The position numbers and the translations under genes are program-made. Below the pieces are notes generated by a model that was not told the DNA's origin, did not search any database, and saw nothing but the letters and a program-made list of their open reading frames with translations. A DNA stretch of 64,000 nt from JBBRWO01 sp964388455. GTDB taxonomy: Bacteria; Actinomycetota; Coriobacteriia; Anaerosomatales; JAAXUF01. Below, piece by piece: positions 61,166 through 64,000 of the stretch (positions within the stretch are counted from its first letter, which is position 1; each line of letters opens with the position of its first letter). The DNA lies in contig CAYMAN010000002.1 in NCBI GenBank assembly GCA_964388455.1, positions 57,256 through 121,255 of the forward strand, read 5' to 3'.

Positions 61166-62338
61166 CTACTTCTCGAACGTTGACTCGAGCGCGGGCCTTC
61201 CGGCCGCAGTGCCGTTCACGTGGCAGTACGAGCACTGCTGCTCCGTGTGGCATTTGAAGCATTCAGTGGCGCCGTCGGCTCTGACGGTCTGCGGATGGCT
61301 CAGCAGCCACGGCTTCCCGGGCTTACTTGAGGGGTGGTGACAGGCGTTGCAGAATCCGGCAGCCTTGGCTTCCGCGGCGCTGCGGGCGTGACAGGAACCG
61401 CACAGCTCGGGGCTCGCGTAGCCGGCCTTGCCGTGGTTCTCCGTGAACTCCTTGGGATGCGGCAGGGCCAGCCCGCCATGGCAGTCGGTGCAGAATGACT
61501 GTTTGTGGCAGGTGTAGCACGAGTTGATCGCTGCTGCAGGCGGGAGTGTGGGCTCGGCGTCCTTCGACTCTTCCGCCTCAGACTCCTCGGTGTGGACGGG
61601 GGCGGCGGCTACGGATTCGGACTCGGCCTTGGCCGCAGCGGCGTGACCACCGGACTCGCCGTACTTCGCGTACCAGCCGGTCGCTTTGTGCGATGCCGGG
61701 ACGAGCTCATACTCCGGGGTGTGGCATGCCGAGCATGCGCCCGGCGCCTTGGCATCCGGGGCCTGGCTGTGGCACCGGAAGCAGCCGTCCATCGTCATCC
61801 AGTTCTCGTGCTTGGTGTCGCCCGGGAGCGTGTACTCCACGTCATCGTCGTTGTGGGCAACGCGGTTGTGACACATCGTGCACGTGATGTCGTTCTCGGC
61901 GTGGATGTCGTGATCGATCTTCATGCCGGCTGAGGGATTGATCTTGGTCGTGCCCAGGTAGTGGCACTGTGTGCACTGCTTGGAGGGCATGGCGAGAGCG
62001 ACTTCGTTGTAGGGGTTCATCGGGAGGTCGAACGTCTTTGTGAGCGTCTCCCAGAGGTCGGGGAGCACGTAGATCTTCATGGCGGTGAAGACGGCAGGGT
62101 TCGCGTTGACGGGCTCGTGACATGCGATACAGGAGACCTTGGAGTGCGTGCTCGCGTAGTACGCCTTGGTGTTGTCAGCGTGGACGATGTGACATGGCTC
62201 CTCGCAGAACCACGAGAACGACGTGCCGATGAGACCGAACGCCCACAGCAGGACGAACATGATGGACGCCACGCCGAGCCAGATGATGAGGCGTGGGCGG
62301 AAGGCGGGGTCGCGCAGATGGTCGAGAAGACGCTTCAC
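61166..62338 (-). CDS. NapC/NirT-type multihaem membrane cytochrome
   Basis: A 390-aa protein. An N-terminal helix (about 17-40) is followed by a NapC/NirT/NrfH-like region and a longer multihaem C-terminal part. I count 11 CXXCH sites (CIACH, CTQCH, CTMCH, CFRCH, CSACH, CYTCH, CTDCH, CGSCH, CNACH, CFKCH, CSYCH). The first expected haem site instead reads FCEEPCHIVH (CX3CH). An Ala/Glu/Ser linker (about 230-265) splits the protein. Likely a quinol-oxidising electron carrier that passes electrons to periplasmic partners. It is monocistronic as far as seen. Confidence 0.88.
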   Translation of the reverse strand: MKRLLDHLRDPAFRPRLIIWLGVASIMFVLLWAFGLIGTSFSWFCEEPCHIVHADNTKAYYASTHSKVSCIACHEPVNANPAVFTAMKIYVLPDLWETLTKTFDLPMNPYNEVALAMPSKQCTQCHYLGTTKINPSAGMKIDHDIHAENDITCTMCHNRVAHNDDDVEYTLPGDTKHENWMTMDGCFRCHSQAPDAKAPGACSACHTPEYELVPASHKATGWYAKYGESGGHAAAAKAESESVAAAPVHTEESEAEESKDAEPTLPPAAAINSCYTCHKQSFCTDCHGGLALPHPKEFTENHGKAGYASPELCGSCHARSAAEAKAAGFCNACHHPSSKPGKPWLLSHPQTVRADGATECFKCHTEQQCSYCHVNGTAAGRPALESTFEK

Positions 62339-62412
62339 AGTTCCTCCAGGAACGATGCAGTGCGGGGCGGTGTTGAGTCCAGTATGCAGCGAGACTGAGC
62401 TGTCGCTTTGAC

Positions 62413-63615
62413 CTAGGTCAACTCCTGATCCGCTGCGAGCCGTGCTATCTCACGTACGACCTTATGGTACTCCTGCCCGGTCTCGCGGGTGATGCGGGCG
62501 ACTTCTTCGTGCTCAGGGCGTGCGCGGCCAGAGCCTACCTTGGCGCTCACGGGTCCCCACGGAGTGTCGACGGTCACGACCTCGCGCGGTGCAACAAGCC
62601 TGTGCTGGTGCGATACGCGCACGCCCAGCGTTCCCGTGAGCGCCATGATTCGGGCGACCATCGGTGCGGCCGAGGACTCGTCGACGAGCGCGGAGAGCGT
62701 GACCGCGAGCCGACCCTTCTTCATCACGATGGGGGTCTGCCAGACGTCCAGTGCGCCGGCGACGAGCAGCTCCTCGGCGGCGAAGGCGAGTTCCTCGGCG
62801 GAGAGATGGTCGATGTTGGTCTCGAGGATGGTGACGGCCTCCTGCTTGAGACCGGTTGCGGGCTCGATGGCGGCCGCGTCGGACTCGGCGGAGGTGCCGA
62901 GGCTCAGTCGGCAGACGTTGGGGCAGCCGATGTCTCGCGTGCCCGCGCCGGTTCCGATGCGCTCCACGGTGAGAGATGGGAGCGGGCCGAACTCGTCGGC
63001 GAGGGCGCAGAGCAGCGCGGCGCCGGTGGGCGTGGTGAGCTCGCCCTTCGCCGGGCCGGCGAGGATCGGCACGCCGATGAGCAGAGCCGCCGTGGCGGGC
63101 GCGGGCACGGCGAGCGTGCCGTGCGAGGTCTCGACCGTGCCGGAGCCCACAGCCACCGCCGAGACCACCAGCCGATCGATGCCAAGCGCGTGTACGCCGG
63201 CACACACGCCGACCATGTCGACGATGGAGTCGATGGCGCCGACCTCGTGGAAGTGCACGCGGTCGACATCGGTGCCGTGGACGCCGGCCTCTGCGACGGC
63301 GAGCGCTTCGAAGGCGGCGAGCGAGGTGGCGCGCACGGGCGAGGGGAGCTCAGCGGCCTCGATGAGCGTGCGGATGTCGCCCCAGGTGCGCGAGTGGGGC
63401 TCGACATTGGGAGCTGCGGTGACGCGGACGCCGGTGGCGGTGACGCCGCGAGAGACGACTCGCTCGATGTCGACGACGGCCTCGGGCGCGAGTCGAGCGA
63501 CGATGGCGCGCAGGTCACTGGCGGTGAAGTCGCCGGACTGAGTGCCCGCATCGAGCAGCGCGCCGAGGAACTTGTCGCCGGAGACGCCGGTGGAGCAGTC
63601 GAGGTAGCCGATCAT
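62413..63615 (-). CDS. larC: LarC nickel insertion protein (nickel-pincer cofactor synthesis)
   Basis: A 400-aa protein of the LarC family, which inserts nickel into the pincer cofactor of lactate racemase and related enzymes. It shows IGYLDCSTGVSGDKFLGALLDAG, VHFHEVGAIDSIVDMVG (metal-binding His), TPTGAALL and the C-terminal LETNIDHLSAEELAFAAEEL. Length fits a single-frame LarC; in some species the gene is split by a programmed frameshift, not so here. ATG 63615 overlaps the larB stop. Confidence 0.93.
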   Translation of the reverse strand: MIGYLDCSTGVSGDKFLGALLDAGTQSGDFTASDLRAIVARLAPEAVVDIERVVSRGVTATGVRVTAAPNVEPHSRTWGDIRTLIEAAELPSPVRATSLAAFEALAVAEAGVHGTDVDRVHFHEVGAIDSIVDMVGVCAGVHALGIDRLVVSAVAVGSGTVETSHGTLAVPAPATAALLIGVPILAGPAKGELTTPTGAALLCALADEFGPLPSLTVERIGTGAGTRDIGCPNVCRLSLGTSAESDAAAIEPATGLKQEAVTILETNIDHLSAEELAFAAEELLVAGALDVWQTPIVMKKGRLAVTLSALVDESSAAPMVARIMALTGTLGVRVSHQHRLVAPREVVTVDTPWGPVSAKVGSGRARPEHEEVARITRETGQEYHKVVREIARLAADQELT

Positions 63616-64000
63616 CGCGCATCCTGCTCGGCGGTGCCGGAGCCGGAGCCGGAGCCGCTGCCGGTGCCGGCGGCGGAGATCTCGGCCGCCCAGCGCGGAC
63701 GGTTCACGCGGGAGGCGAGCAGGCCGGCGCCAAAGCCGTTGTCGATGTTCACGACGCCGATGCCGCCGGCGCAGGAGTTGAGCATGGTGAGCAGCGCCGC
63801 GATGCCACCGAGGTTGGCGCCGTAGCCGATGCTGGTGGGGACGGCGACCACCGGCACGTCCACCAAGCCGGCGACCACGGACGGCAGCGCGCCCTCCATG
63901 CCGGCGACCGCGATCACGACGCGGGCGGAGCGCAGCAGCTCGGCGTTGTCGAGCAGGCGGTGCACGCCGGCGACTCCCACGTCGAAGAGGCGGTGCACGT
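63612..64000 (-). CDS. larB: LarB (cut by window end)
   Basis: C-terminal part (about 129 codons) of LarB, the carboxylase/hydrolase that processes nicotinate adenine dinucleotide in nickel-pincer cofactor synthesis. Seen: VIAVAGMEGALPSVVAGLVDVPVVAVPTSIGYG, a strong LarB/PurE-like block, then NIDNGFGAG. A Gly/Ser-rich tail (GTGSGSGSGSGT) ends it. The frame is open to base 64000, so the start lies outside. It overlaps larC (ATGA). Confidence 0.92.
   Translation of the reverse strand, partial: VHRLFDVGVAGVHRLLDNAELLRSARVVIAVAGMEGALPSVVAGLVDVPVVAVPTSIGYGANLGGIAALLTMLNSCAGGIGVVNIDNGFGAGLLASRVNRPRWAAEISAAGTGSGSGSGSGTAEQDAR

Noticed and set aside
62464..63825. 453-aa plus-strand frame opposite larC
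   Set aside because: No domains; antisense to clear LarC and LarB sequence.
1..64000. CRISPR arrays, insertion sequences, prophage genes, rRNA
   Set aside because: No regular spaced repeats, transposase or phage motifs, or rRNA sequence were seen anywhere in the window.

Overview
This is a high-GC stretch of chromosome from an actinobacterium-like organism. Three things point there: the clustered fhaA-fhaB-pstP-rodA/pbpA-pknB cell-wall signalling operon, the many GTG starts and GTGA/ATGA stop-start overlaps, and two apparently leaderless regulator genes. The mix of a cbb3-type oxidase, very large multihaem c-type cytochromes, a GEMM-I c-di-GMP riboswitch and nickel-pincer cofactor genes (larB/larC) would fit a Coriobacteriia-related, respiratory lineage (Anaerosomatales/OPB41-like). 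That placement is inference. No phage, insertion sequence or CRISPR array was seen.

Layout. 1-2229: 3' part of a YhaN-type coiled-coil ATPase. 2226-9585 (minus): cbb3 oxidase operon, in transcription order a 44-aa membrane peptide, ccoN, a pentahaem CcoO-type fusion protein, ccoS, a FixP_N-like protein, a TauE/SafE-like protein and the copper ATPase ccoI. 9675-14813: mixed housekeeping genes (exonuclease, hemerythrin, tRNA-Arg, YihY, glpK, a lipoprotein). 14935-27808: polysaccharide region with two GH26 glycosidases, a cellulose/mannan synthase-like GT2, further glycosyltransferases, a flippase, a CelD-like acyltransferase and a NodB deacetylase. The first GH26 gene lies behind a c-di-GMP-I riboswitch and a CRP-like site. 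27817-36724 (minus): Ser/Thr kinase, FHA, PP2C, SEDS-PBP fusion and PASTA kinase operon. 36831-37991: Fic gene with a 20-bp repeat at each end. 38048-42665: MarR, RND exporter and rhodanese. 42708-43902: small membrane protein, coding-like scraps, tRNA-Leu(CAG) and a duplicated tRNA 3' end with its terminator. 44128-47946: PepD, OPT transporter and PqqD-like protein. 48041-52903: cDPG synthetase-like protein, pirin, diguanylate cyclase and FKBP. 53131-57709: giant multihaem cytochrome, a CX3CH/HAMP membrane sensor and a Cys-rich protein. 57780-60947: MarR, MFS exporter and a MutY-like glycosylase. 60989-61122: structured RNA candidate with an intrinsic terminator. 61166-62338: NapC/NirT-type multihaem protein. 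62413-64000: larC and partial larB.

How parts may work together. The diguanylate cyclase at 50402-52309 has an intact GGDEF and I-site, so c-di-GMP signalling exists here and can act on the riboswitch-controlled GH26 gene. The cbb3 operon seems to lack a separate CcoP; its haem c domains appear to be merged into one CcoO-type polypeptide. The 53-62 kb region carries dozens of haem-c sites, many with non-standard CXnCH spacing, suggesting extensive extracytoplasmic electron transfer.
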